Assembly: GCA_900239685.1 (NCBI GenBank)
Contig: OENT01000526.1
Coordinates: forward strand, 39,649-103,648
DNA: 64,000 nt
DNA from: Rotaria macrura
Taxonomy: Eukaryota > Rotifera > Eurotatoria > Philodinida > Philodinidae
Direction of reading: 5' to 3'
Shown here: one piece after another, positions 51,601 through 63,284 of the stretch
How the letters are laid out: the number at the start of each line of letters is the position of its first letter
Numbering within the stretch: position 1 is the first letter of the stretch
The notes under the pieces: generated by a model
The model's input: the letters and a program-made list of their open reading frames with translations, nothing else
Database searches by the model: none
What the model was told of the DNA's origin: nothing
Position numbers and translations under genes: made by a program

Positions 51601-54600
51601 ATCGTTTGTGACGCTGAACGAATAGTCTGCATTGCTAATGCATCTATGATGTTTTTGTGATTATATCTATCGAATATTGATAATATTCTACGTAGTTGTA
51701 TAATTTAAGATTTCTTAAAGTTTGTTTCTCGAAAATCATTCCAATAGGAAAAGATCATATGCAAGTTTTCACAAACATTTTTTTATTGAAAGACAATAAA
51801 ATTAACTAAGAGTGTTCAAAATGTACATGAGCACTTTTCACGCCGTCAAGGATACTGAATAAAATTATTCAACCGAAAACATTGCTGAGAAGATTCTTAC
51901 TGTTTCTGTTTATGTTTTCTATTCAATACCTATCAAATAGAAGTCATAATTAATCAATTATGGTTTTAATGTGTTCAAAGAAATCTTGTTATTTGTGTAC
52001 ATTGAAGTTGAAATCAAAATTCTTTTCTAATAAATATGCATATCGTTTGTTATAATATTTTGTATTTTCTTTTAATTATGATCGATCACATTTAGTTCTC
52101 TTTCATTCTCATTGATGAATTACTACTGTTGCAATATATAATTTTAAATTATTCTATGTCTACCGATAGGAAATTGTATGATTTCAGGTCTCGTCAAACA
52201 ACGATCGACAGGCACACCATTAGATGATAATAGTCCTGGGGAACTAGCTCGTAACAAAGAAAATCGAACAAGTAAATTTTGTTCTCTCCTCATACATTAT
52301 AATTTATAATTGTAATTGTTTTTCAACTATAGCAAAGTACGATCAACAACAGTCAACATCACTTAACGGGCCTCAAATAACGTCGGATCAAAAAGAAAAG
52401 TAAATATAATTATATTCTTCTTGTTTTGTATTTATTTTTCAACAACATCTTATTTTACATCGTAGACAAAATATTCCTCCTACACAAATCATTCAAAATG
52501 ATCCGTACAAAGTTCCATTTTTTCATTTATATGAAACAATTTACAAGTTTCGTCATTCAATTATAAATTTACTTGAACAAAATAAATTTCTTTCGCTTGC
52601 CGATCGTCTTGATATGATTAAGCAATTATCAACAACCGATAGCAATGCAACTAATGATTTTGTTGATAATTCCGAACGTGTACTAAAAGATACAGTTAAA
52701 GTGTTGCATACATGTATGACAACACTATTAACAGCCAAAACTGAAAATCAAAACAGAGAAAGAGAACGACAGTTAGAAGAAGAATTATCATCATCAACGA
52801 AATCGTTAGCTGTTGATAATGATCAATCGTCACTTATTCATCAAAAAGAATCTATTATCATCGATTTGAATACTAAATATCAAATAGTGTCGCAAGTACT
52901 TGATGACAGTAATAAGAAACATACTGAAGAAACAACGTAAGAGAATAGTTTTCCTGTTATTTATTTCCATTTTGAATTATCTATATTTATTTCTCTAGAC
53001 AAAATGAACGTGTTATTGAAGATCAACAAAAATTAATTCAAAATCTTCAACGTGAATTGATGCGTATTCAAAGACGTTTATCGAAAATTGAAGCCGACGG
53101 CGTTGTTCAACCAAGTATTATGTTTACTCGTCTTGATGTTGAACGCAATGAAAAAATACTACACCAAGCAGTACAGAAGGGAAAAGTACCCGAAACAACA
53201 TTTAATGTAAGTTTATTTCTCGCATGATAATTATATTTAAGCGATGATGATCATGTATGATGCGTTCATCGAACTAATATCTTGCTAATTATTAAGTTTT
53301 GAAGAAATTAACTTAAGTTTCTGACTAAACGTTCACATAGATTATTCTTTCTATATAATTATAATTCATTCAATTTGTTTTTCTAATCTCTAGTAGTGTA
53401 CTTTTGAACACATGGAAGTACGACGTATCATCTATCGATAGATCACTTAATTTATAATGCATAGACAACATCATACTAAAACGTTTTTCATTATTCAATA
53501 ACATCAGAGGAATCTATATCGAGGAACACAAACTATCCGAGCATTCCCATTTTGAAAGTACTATGTCAACCTAAAGCGCTCCATGACATTGTAATAATAT
53601 CTGAAGCATATAGTATAGGTAGAATGACGACTGTACTGAATGAACTCTTCTGATAAGTGAACTCCTAGACATGACTGACCACACGACAAATCAAGAGGAG
53701 ATTTTAAAAAATTTTCAATTTTCTGGTTTTTATATATTATTGCTGGACTAATGTAGTAAAATATAGAATTCACATACTAGATATCTGTTGTTTTCACGAA
53801 ATTGCATTATCCGTCATATCTATAGTACCATTAAAAAAATACTACGTCGTTTCTCATAATGAAGTGAATTTCAACGATTTTTATGTTATTTACATCGATA
53901 ATTTCCGATAAATTAACTCAATTTCACGAAGATTTAATTTTAAATCTACTAATAATGAATGAATGAATGAATGCCGATTGTAGAAAAAATATTTTCTTTT
54001 ACTTTAGGACATAAGCGAAACAATGGAAGATTATGTTCGTTTACCGGGTCAACAATTCAGTAATATCGTTAAGCGATACATTCAACATCGAAAAGCAACT
54101 GAACTTGAAGGTGAATAAAATTCAGCAAATTTTTCTTCATATATATATATTTATTTATTTCGATTGTTTTTATTCTAAGATCGTATTCAAAGTGAAACCT
54201 TCGATAATGAAACGCGAAGTGTGATGGAAAGAATGGGATCATTCTATGAACGAGTTCGTTTTCAAATAAAAATGAATCTAAGATGTAATAATCAATTTTG
54301 GTTCTTATTTTTTAGCGCTCAGGAAAAATAAGTGAACGCATATCAAGTATTCGTCAACATCGTACAACACTAGCACGGACATTAACAGAAAAATTCGATC
54401 ACCTCGAACACGAGAGTAGCATATTTTTAATTCGTCCAGTTTATTCTTGTCAAGGACGGTATGTATAAGTTGGATATTATGAATAGAATTGATTATGTTC
54501 TTTTTTTGTGAAATTCTTTTAATTATAAGAACTGCTGTTCAATCCTATATGGAAAATGAAAGACGACGACAAGAATCATTGTTGAAAAGTAATGAAAGAA

Positions 54601-55536
54601 AAAAAAAACATCATCGTAGTCAATTGTCGGAATCTGCCAGTGATCCACAAACTGGAAATACTAGTCGAGAAATGGTAACAGCATTATCGTCAGGAACAAC
54701 ATCCGATGATGACGAAAAAATATTTCAGGCAAGAGAAAAATATGAACTTATTTTTTTTTATCGAATGCTTTCTTCTTCTTTTATTTCTTGTTTTCTGTCT
54801 ATACACACATCTGTATGTATATATTTTAGATTGAAAAAACTTTAACTCAATTGAGACCAACACCAGCTAGCCAAGAATCACTTCAACATGGTGAATCAAG
54901 TGCTGAAATTTCTAAGATAGACAATAAACAACGACTAACACAATTAGGTGAAATATCACGTTTACAGGAATTCGATATTCAACGTACAATAATGCCAATG
55001 GCTCATGCTAGTGTATCATTAGCAGCAGCTAATGCAAATAGTGGTATTGATCCATCTGTGCCAGCATCTAATTTACGTTCTTATGTAACATTATCACGGC
55101 CCGGTGTTAGTGTGACTAATCGAAATGGAAAAGCAAATGAAGCTATACATCAAGTTACAAGAGCAGAATTATCTACTTTGTCAGGTAATCTCAAACATGC
55201 GTTTGTTGCTTTTCTTTTTCTGAAATTATTCACTTTGTAAAACTCATAACAGCAAGTCAATTAACGAATCCTCGAACACCATTTAATTCTACTGCTGGTG
55301 ATTTAAGACGCATAAGTCCACCTTTGCCGCCAATAAAACGATCATTAGCGACAAGTGAATCATCGACGGTCGATGGAAGTAAGAATTGAAAAAAAACTAA
55401 ATAATATTTTTTTAATTCTAAAATGAAAATACGTTCTTTTTTAGAAAAAAATGATGAACTTCTTCCATCAGTTAGTAATACTGAATTCAACCCGAATGAT
55501 TATAAAGTGAAAGAAGAAAAGAATGAAGAAAAATAA
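45694..55536 (+). CDS. Large multi-exon coiled-coil protein, about 1,550 residues
   Basis: About 31 exons with GT-AG borders can be followed in phase. The first ten are 45694-45795, 45876-46064, 46124-46264, 46322-46405, 46476-46687, 46749-46763, 46826-46911, 46981-47070, 47131-47283 and 48702-48729; the last is 55445-55536. The protein starts with a poly-Gln run (ML then eight Q). It has repeated helical, charged segments typical of coiled coils (e.g. IHTLEKDIETVRAELKTSQE, VKELVKELETKESTNKETVQ). A Ser/Arg-rich middle in the exon 50415-50974 carries kinase-like sites SRRISV and SRRVSI. A second helical half contains VQPSIMFTRLDVERNEKILH and LPGQQFSNIVKRYIQHRKAT. There is no membrane segment. 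I do not recognise the family; a cytoskeletal or ciliary scaffold is plausible (inference). Two genes joined by mistake at the 1.4-kb intron (47284-48701) cannot be excluded. Confidence 0.75.
46749..46763 (+). other. 15-base microexon in the coiled-coil gene
   Basis: The exon encodes the end of one codon, VMVE and part of the next, bounded by CTTAG and GTATTC. It keeps the frame between the exons at 46476-46687 and 46826-46911. Confidence 0.55.
54729..54829 (+). other. GC-AG intron in the coiled-coil gene
   Basis: The exon ends TTTCAG and is followed by GCAAGA, a known minor donor type; the acceptor is ATATTTTAG. The join keeps phase 0 (KIFQ then IEKTLTQL). Without it the frame would read through into a Phe/Ser-rich stretch and stop. 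Confidence 0.6.
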
Positions 55537-57365
55537 TTTCATAAAACTTAATTCCTTTTATTTTCGAAATTCTATGAATAAATTGCTTTACAGAAAAAAT
55601 ATATATAATTTTTACGTTTGAAAAAAAGATTTGCAAAGAATACACAGCAATCAAATCTAGTGTATTACTTTTTTTCCTACACTTATTAGTTGGAATATTC
55701 AATTTAACTTCAAAGAACAAATCCATTCATATTGACTAAAAATGTGTGCGTCTGCGCCAGCACCGACGTCACTGATTCTCGTGAGTGCTTACAGAAGTAA
55801 CGAGGATTATATTGCTGTATAAATTAAAATTCATGGCGTGAATTGTGTTTAATTTGAATAAAATATTTCTGATCAAGTCTGGTCTAACAAGTTGTTATAG
55901 CGATAACCGATACTGAAAACAAATCATAGTAGTTTACATGCTATTAAATAGATTACTCAGTTGACTCTAGCAAGTAAATGACAATCAGACGTGCTCGTCT
56001 GAATAAATGGTTTTCGTGTATCGCATTATTTCATATTCAGAAACATCGTGATTTATGAGATAACGAACTATGTAATGAATTTTTAGCAAAGGGCTTTCAT
56101 CTAAAAAATAATTGTTTTATTCAAAACTACAAAATTAAGGAAAGCCTGGTTTCTTGCCATCCTTAGAATTCAGGCGAAAAAAAAATTCGTTTTCTAATCA
56201 TTTATAGATGAGAATTTCTTGATCAAAATGTATTTATTCTATTTTAAATTCAGTATAATTGAATCGAAAGGATTTTCAGGCATCCATTGTGATGCAATTA
56301 GTTAATGCAAACATCAGTTTAATATCAATCATGATTTTCTGAAAATCTTAAGTATTAACTATTCCTATGACTAACTGTAGTTCATTTAACTCACTCTTTC
56401 ATATAATCTGAACTATTTCTATTCATTAGTCTTCGTTATAATGAATAATTAAAACAGACAAATAATAGCATGAAGTCGTAGAATTCGCAATTTCTTTTGA
56501 GTTGGCATGTTATAATGATTACACTTGACAATCATCAGATAACACACGGTTGAAAACAAATATTATAGCTCAGTATTGAAATATATTCGATGTCATTATA
56601 TTTAAATATAAGCTACCTAAGAATAGTATTACTTGAGAAACTTCTCCGTATTGTGACATATTCCATATTAATGATATTCAAGTCTACTAAAAAATGCTTT
56701 TATGATTGCTTGAGATTTCCATGATTGTTGGAAATCTACTCCATTTGAGTTTTTCACAAATTAATAAAAGTAAGTAATTGTTACAGCGGTGAATAAAATC
56801 ATGCAATGCCATATTATACATTTTCAAAGATCGACTAATCGATAAATACTAGGTTATTCTGTCTTCTTGAAGTGTAGTTATAGCAAGGAGGAAACAGCTG
56901 ATTTCTGTCACTTTTCGGATTTTTTTGATTTTTTTTGATTTAAATCGATTGATTTAAATCAAAAAATTAGAAAAATCAAAAACATCGGGAAAATCAGAAT
57001 AACCACGGAAATAAAGAAAATCGGATTTAAACTGTCCCTCTCTAGATTGATATTTCGAACAACAAGAATATCAAATTTAATCATTTCAATCAAGTCATAT
57101 GAATGTTTTTTGATTTTAAATCAATTTTGAATGAAAAAAATCAGCTGTTTTGCCCTTGAGTTGTAGACAATAAACAGTATCATTTGTAGTACACAGCTTG
57201 ATTGTTTTTAATTGTTCTCATAGATTTCATGGATAAAAAATGATGCAATAAACACGAATGTGACCGTGTATTTTCAAACAAGTTCATCTATACCTATAAA
57301 TATCACAAACTCGGTCGATAAGTATCGAAGTGAATGATAAGTTTATAATTAAGTACGAATTAATG
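55537..57365. other. Intergenic, no gene supported
   Basis: AT-rich. A cluster of short palindromic words built on GATTTAAATC and AAAAATC lies at 56920-57000 and may be a small hairpin repeat. I see no gene. Confidence 0.4.
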
Positions 57366-58135
57366 ACAGGTGCCCTAATTCTACCAGAAAACATTGACTT
57401 TGTATAGTAGATTGATTTAGAACGATGTCAACTATACTGTGGTATGGAGTTAATAATAACTTTCCTAAATATATTGAACATTTTTGCGTCGATTTATATG
57501 TGTTTGATAATACAATAAGCAATCTCACTTGCATAAGATTCATAACAACATGAGTAGAATTGAACTGTTTTCAATTTCCCAACTTTGCCTAGTTATGCTG
57601 TAGCGGGGGTGAAAGTATCTTTTACTTCTTTGTATCTCATACTTACGTCGAACGGCATCTTTTTTTCAGAGTTGACTGGATTTTAAGAACTGGACTGTCT
57701 TTATTTTTAACTAAAAAGTAAACCACTAGGACCGGGTCGTCAAATTCCATGAGCTCGTGCTACTCTTGATAAAGTTGAGGTTAATCTTTTTTGAAATCTT
57801 GTTCGTTAAGTCCAGTTCAACTCTGAAATAAGATGCCGTTCGACGTAAGTATGAGATATAAAGAAGTAAAAGATACTTTCACCCCCGCTACAGCATAGCT
57901 AGGCAAAGTTGGGAAATTGAAAACAGTTCGATTCTACTCATGTTGCTATGAATCTTATGCAAGTGAGATTGCTTATTGTATTATCAAACACATGTAAATC
58001 GACGCAAAAATGTTCAATATATTTAGGAAAGTTATTATTAGCTCCATACCACAGTATAGTTGACATCGTTCTAAATCAATCTACTACAAAGTCAATGTTT
58101 TCTGGTAGAATTAGGATACCTTACTCTAAGTGACA
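57366..58135. mobile_element. Foldback element, about 0.77 kb
   Basis: Left arm (about 57366-57700) and right arm (about 57815-58135) are near-identical in inverse orientation. They share AGCGGGGGTGAAAGTATCTT and, in the other sense, GTCAATGTTTTCTGGTAGAA. Both arms hold the same short frame (MNLMQVRLLIVLSNT), at 57349-57543 (-) and 57948-58133 (+). This follows from the inverted repeat and does not show a gene. The loop contains a GC-richer ACTAGGACCGGGTCGTC. No transposase is present. Confidence 0.8.
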
Positions 58136-59130
58136 TTACTAATCATACTGTCTTGATTTTCTATTTGTCTCATCAAAGAGAAAACAAAATAAAGAAACGA
58201 AACTTTAAAAGGAGTCAAAATTAAATCTCAATCGTAATAGCAATCGACATCTGTAAATTTTGTTATGAGAATTATTCAAGACGATAAGTCAATGTATTAT
58301 TTTTTGAAAATGCTAAAAAATATTAACGACACGTGGAACTATTGGAAACTAACTACTATTAGTCTTGAACTGAATTATTATTCTACTCTTTAATTTTCTG
58401 TATTATTTAATTTATTCTCTTCCACACCAGTAGAACTTATTTACACGATGTTGCAGAAAGAAGAAGAGTAAACTTTGAGAAAACCGTATTTTACCATGGG
58501 ATGCATTCTTACTGTCAACATTCTCACAAACGAATGAAATACTATTGATTCCATATTATATTCGAACTAAAATTTTTACTAGCTGCTTTTTGTTTTTCAA
58601 CATGTACTTTAGATCTCACAGGCTATCGTTAATATCACGTTACCAAAACTGTTTGTATGGATCATTCGAGAGAAATACTCTTTAAGACCATACATAAAGC
58701 TTGTGCAATGTGAGAACTTGCACTGTTGAAACGCACTTTATGATTGGAACGAAAATATTTTAATAAGTCCAAACAGTTCGATAAATACATGTTCGAATGA
58801 AATTAAAAATATACTACTATACAATTACTTTGTTTTTCATACAAAATCAATAATTTCATTCAAAGGTTAAATCTGAATGCTATGCTGTAAATGGCAATAT
58901 GATCAATATTCTATGAATAGTACGTTGATTGAACAACTGAATAGAATGCATCACGTTCTATTTCTATTTAAACACTCAAAAAAAAAGTATGAGTGTGTAA
59001 TCAGAAAAAAATCGAACACTTTCTCATGTTCAAAAATGAGCTCTTCATTCGAATTCATCCTTTCCACTAACTTCTTAGAACCTATCCGAAAAGTTTCCTT
59101 CCTTTGATATGATGCTGAAAAACCGACACA
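58136..59130. other. Intergenic, no gene supported
   Basis: AT-rich with a 76-codon chance frame (58877-59107). I see nothing else. Confidence 0.4.
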
Positions 59131-59170
59131 CAGTAGTGGTCAAAATTATAAGACTACTACAGACGTGCTA
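59131..59170. repeat. Tc1-like terminal repeat remnant
   Basis: AGTAGTGGTCAAAATTATAA resembles CACTGGCCAAAATTATAAGA at 59897, which adjoins the transposase remnant. It is probably the end of a second, otherwise lost Tc1-like copy. Confidence 0.45.
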
Positions 59171-59216
59171 TTTTTTTCTTATTCTTTTCTCTGATACTTT
59201 ACAAATTTTTCGTTAA

Positions 59217-59522
59217 CCCAGGACTTTCATTTCGACAACAGGATTCAATCGGATCTGATCAGATTTTATGGTGAACTTCTATAAAAACCGACGGAATCCT
59301 GGTTGCAGAACAACATTCGGATCCTTAAAATTGGAATCCTACAAAATCCGTTATAGAGTTCTGATAGACCTCGAATGACGTCATCAAATACTAATTGGCC
59401 ATCAGATAATAAATCACTATTCTCCCATCAGATCCGATACTCATTCCTCAACCAGAATTGCGTTGGGTTGATCGGATCCGATCAGATATTGTAGAATCCA
59501 TTATCGGATTCAATCACCTGGG
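59217..59522. mobile_element. CCCAGG-ended MITE, about 306 bases
   Basis: Starts CCCAGGACTTTCATTTCGAC and ends with CGGATTCAATCACCTGGG. Inside, GATTCAATCGGATCTGATCA and its inverse recur. TTAA directly precedes the left end, but the right flank does not show TTAA, so a target duplication is not established. It is non-coding and related to the 63-base hairpin at 9194. Confidence 0.65.
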
Positions 59523-59896
59523 AATGTTGTTATGATCTGACCCCTATAGGGTTGATCATGCAATTTATTCTCAACGGTTTATTCTCTCTGTGCCATGTCC
59601 ATATATATATATATATATATACACATAGGTATTGTTATACATGAAGCTAGTCGTCTTTTCCTTTCTTCAATTTTTCTTCTTTTTTCGTTTTTGCTAAATC
59701 ATTTCGTTATTGTTGGAACATAAAAGATAGTTATGTTCTTCTGCTGCCTTGCCATTTCGAGCAAAAGTAGAGTATAAAAAATGTTTTGAACTATATATAG
59801 TGTCAGATATGCGATTTCAGACTATTTAAATGTACAGTTTATTATTTCACAAATGTATTAAAAAAACAAGTTTCACAAACAAAGAGTCGAGATTTC

Positions 59897-59926
59897 ACTG
59901 GCCAAAATTATAAGACCATCCGATTT
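59897..59926. repeat. Terminal repeat of the Tc1-like element
   Basis: CACTGGCCAAAATTATAAGA adjoins the transposase 3' end. Its likely partner, read inversely, is TTGACCGGCAAAATAAAGAA near 62906-62930. A further similar end lies at 63150-63180 (CCTAATTATGCCGGTCAATG), suggesting a second nested copy. Confidence 0.5.
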
Positions 59927-60178
59927 ATTTCTAACATTTTTTCCACTATTCTCGCTAATAATTTTTTGCATGTTCCTTCAAGATATTTACTGCATTGCCT
60001 AATATGACTTGGCGTGGAGTCAATGCATCTTTTCGTTTGCAGTGAATAGATGTTATGCCAGTCCAAATATCTTGAATCATGATTTGCTATATCACAGAAT
60101 TCTTTGGTTTCATTTTTTCCAAATTCATTATAGATATAATCTCTCAAATTTTCTATTTTACTAAGATCAGTAGATATA

Positions 60179-60714
60179 CCCAGGGCAAACAATCAGATGT
60201 TAAGATCTCATAAGTTTCTGCATCTGATCTTATATGATCGTTCAAGATCCGACAAAAACTCGCACGAAAATCGTCGTCTCTGAGATCTAATATCAAGTCG
60301 CACAATCAGATTCATGAAAGATCTTACACATTAATAAGATCTTACACATTAATAAGATCTTTCAAGAATCTGATAGTGCGACTTTATATTGGATCTCAGA
60401 GACTACGATTTTTTGTAGGATTTCCCCCATATTCCAAGTTCATGTATGTATTTCATAAGATCTTGGAATATGGGTGAAATCTCACAAGAATCTGACAAAA
60501 AATCGTCGTCTCTGAGATCTTGCATCAGATCTCACAGTCAGATTCTGGAAAGATCTTATAAATGTGTATGATTTTTCAAGAATCTGAATGTCTGATCTGA
60601 CGCAAGATCTCCGAGAGTACGATTTTCATACGATTTTTCGTCTGATCTTACAAGATCATACAAGATCAGATGCAGAATCCTATCAGATCTTAACATCTGG
60701 TTGTTTGCCCTGGG
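60179..60714. mobile_element. MITE with CCCAGGGCAAACAA ends
   Basis: Starts CCCAGGGCAAACAATCAGAT and ends with the inverse, TTGTTTGCCCTGGG. The interior is a palindromic mosaic of AAGATCTTA, AGATCAGATGCAGAATC and AAAATCGTCGTCTCTGAGAT. It has no coding capacity. It directly abuts the transposase fragment and is one part of the nest that splits it. Confidence 0.75.
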
Positions 60715-60739
60715 GAGAGAATAATTAATTTCATTGAAA

Positions 60740-61211
60740 CCCGGGTCGAAAACTCTGACACAAGATCTTATGAACTACATACATGAGCTTGGAATATGGG
60801 TGAAATCTGACAAGAATCTGACAAAAAATCGTCGTCTCTGGCATCTTACATCAGATCATACTCTGTTTTCCTCGAAAGATCTTGCATTCACTTTATTTGT
60901 ATTAAAAACATTACCCAGGTCGAAAAATCTGACACAAGATCTTATGAAATACATACAAGATCTTGGAATATGGCAGAAATATTTCAAGAATCTGACAAAA
61001 AATCGTCGTCTCTGAGATCCTGCATCGGATTGCACAGTAAGATTCTTGAAAGATCATACACATTTATAAGATCTTTCCAGAATCTGACTGTGAGATCTGA
61101 TGCAAGATCTCAGAGACGACGATTTTTTGTCAGATTCTTGTCAGATTTCACCCATATTCCAAGATCTTGTATGTTGTTCATAAGATCTTGTGTCAGAGTT
61201 TTCGACCCGGG
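60740..61211. mobile_element. MITE with CCCGGGTCGAAAACTCTGAC ends
   Basis: Long, perfect terminal inverted repeats: CCCGGGTCGAAAACTCTGAC at the left and GTCAGAGTTTTCGACCCGGG at the right, extending through ACAAGATCTTATGAAC. A third, internal end at 60916 (CCAGGTCGAAAAATCTGACA) shows that a related copy is nested inside. The overlapping plus-strand frames at 60734-61257 are by-products of the repeat. Confidence 0.75.
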
Positions 61212-61949
61212 TAGTCGAACATCTTGTAAGCAAGATCTTGGCCAAGATCTTGGGTAGAGATGTGTAGGATCTTTGGTACAGGTATGTAAGACCTTAGCTA
61301 CGAATTCATAATATCTTGGATACGTACTAAGATAAAACGACTTGCATGTATCGCGATTTGCGACACCATGTAAGTCACATTCTGAAAACGTGGTTTGAAC
61401 CTATTGTGCAACGCATTTTTTACTTTTTCTGTAAAACGTATACGATATTTTTTAAAATTATTTGAAATTTCTTTATTCGCTCCCAAAGAATTCAAGCAAG
61501 TCAGATCTGGGGACTTGACTAGCTTTGCGTTGGTTGGATCTCTGCGAGACCACTTCAGGACTATCATCTCCCAATCATCGATCGAGATCAGCATGTCCGT
61601 GAATAATTAATAATCGAGAAATAGTATTGAAAAAATTATTTTGAAAATGTTTGTTTCCTACGGTCAATCGTATTGTTTATATACGACTGTATATGCATAA
61701 CAGAATAGTGAATGACTACTATAGTCAGCATCGAAATATACGTATGATGTCGCTTTATGTTTTTACTCAAGATCCTGTGAGAAGATAATAGTAACTGATA
61801 GCTTGTCCATGATCTTGCCAAGATCCTATGTACAGATATATCTGATACAAACAAGATATACACATACAAATTACCTTTTCAAGATCTTGATAAGATCTTG
61901 CTTACCGGTTTCAAGATTTCAAGATCTTGCTTACAAGATGTTTGACTAC
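61212..61949. mobile_element. AAGATCTTG-type element, third in the nest
   Basis: The left end TAGTCGAACATCTTGTAAGC is matched inversely by GCTTACAAGATGTTTGACTA at the right. AAGATCTTG words lie inside both ends. The middle holds less repetitive DNA with overlapping frames (61298-61594, minus; 61395-61610, plus) that I cannot assign. Confidence 0.6.
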
Positions 61950-63284
61950 GAGGGCCGTTCAGAACATTGATATTATGATCATTGAACCATTTCATTGAAT
62001 AGGTCGATGGATGAGGTGGTCCATTGTCTTGCATGAATACTTGTTCTTTATTTGAAGAATCCGATGTATTTTCAATGAACATTTGTAAAAACCTGTTCAA
62101 TAATCTTCGCATAAGCTGGACCATTAACCTTACCAGAATACATGACCAACGGACCACAAACATCTCCTGACATGCAGTCCAATACGCTCACATATCTTCC
62201 ACCAACAACTTACACCCTTGAAACAAAACTGAATGGTTCATTAGATTCGCCCTTTAGACATCGAGCAAATGTACGATTCCTACGATTAAATACTTCGTAG
62301 TGTGCTTTATCATTCTAAGTGATGTTATTCCATTCTTTCAGCCGATCTTGATGTTCCTTGGCGAACGTAAGTCATTCTTTTATATGAGCAGGTTTTCAAA
62401 ATACCTTCGATTTTGCCGTATAACGTTTTTAATCCATATTTCAAAGACGACGACAGATCGTTCTAGCACTCGATTGTTTACTATTCGAGAGTACGAATTC
62501 AGAAGATAATGCTTGATTAGATTTCTTTCGATCTCCTTTGCACTAACATAATAAATTTTGGTCATCAGTTGTTGTCCATGCTCGTTTACATCCTTCACCA
62601 AGTAATTTTGACAGAAGTAAATTTCGTTTTTCTTTCATGGCTACAGACAAAAGCATGTTTTTCAAATGCAAAAGTGCCTTAGCGACTTGAATTAGAGTCT
62701 GAAGACCTAATTTTTCTGGAAAAAAAATGTTCAGAAAAATGTCGATAACTCACGTTCCGAATGACGTACAGATCTGAATCTTATTTTCCGGAACAGAGCA
62801 AACATTTCTCTGTCAGCTGATGTCAAATTCGTTGAAAAATACTCAAGTGACTTCGTATACTGAGCGTGACAATAGTTGGGGGATAAATTATTTCTCCACT
62901 TCTGCTGTGTTCTTTATTTTGCCGGTCAATGTATTTTTTGGTGCTTATTCGGCCGTTTACATGTAAAACTTAAATAAGTTTTTAGAAAAATTCATTTTTC
63001 TTTACGAAAATGACATTTATCTAACATAAAACACACATAACTAGATTCCTCTGGCCATGCTGCATGGACTCGTATATTTTTCATGATAATGCAAGTTTAT
63101 TTTCCTCGACTTTTTACATCAACAAAATAAAAAAATTGACACTAAGCGCTGTTCTGTGTTCCTAATTATGCCGGTCAATGTAAAAACTTTTCCTAATTAT
63201 GCCGAGACCTTGAAATACAAACAGAATTCATCAAAACGTTTTCGATTCAAATTCGGATACATAGGTTCATCGTTATCTGTAGGG

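Larger units (their letters stand above)
59908..62640 (-). pseudogene. Tc1-like DD34E transposase remnant, split by insertions
   Basis: Read on the minus strand, the upstream part (62640 down to 61951) holds the middle of a Tc1/mariner transposase with the second catalytic Asp in VFMQDNGPPHPSTYSMKWFN, followed by DHNINVLNGP. The downstream part (60178 to 59908) resumes with ISTDLSKIENLRDYIYNEF, where IENL carries the third acidic residue. Between the Asp and the break lie 25 residues, and 8 precede the Glu, so the original spacing fits DD34E. The 1.77 kb between is a nest of MITEs. Frameshifts and stops also break the N-terminal part. Tc1 transposases cut and paste DNA at TA sites; this copy cannot be active. 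Confidence 0.75.

Noticed and set aside
57349..58133. Two almost identical short frames (MNLMQVRLLIVLSNT) suggesting a conserved peptide
   Set aside because: They are the same DNA in the two arms of an inverted repeat, so similarity says nothing about coding.
59217..59222. TTAA before CCCAGG, suggesting a piggyBac-type MITE
   Set aside because: The right end is not followed by TTAA, and the other CCCAGG elements lack TTAA flanks.
60734..61257. Overlapping 93- and 95-codon plus-strand frames
   Set aside because: Both are translations of MITE repeat words (AATCGTCGTCTCTGAGAT and the like).
61298..61594. 98-codon minus frame as a second transposase
   Set aside because: It contains no catalytic triad, helix-turn-helix or other transposase motif that I can recognise.
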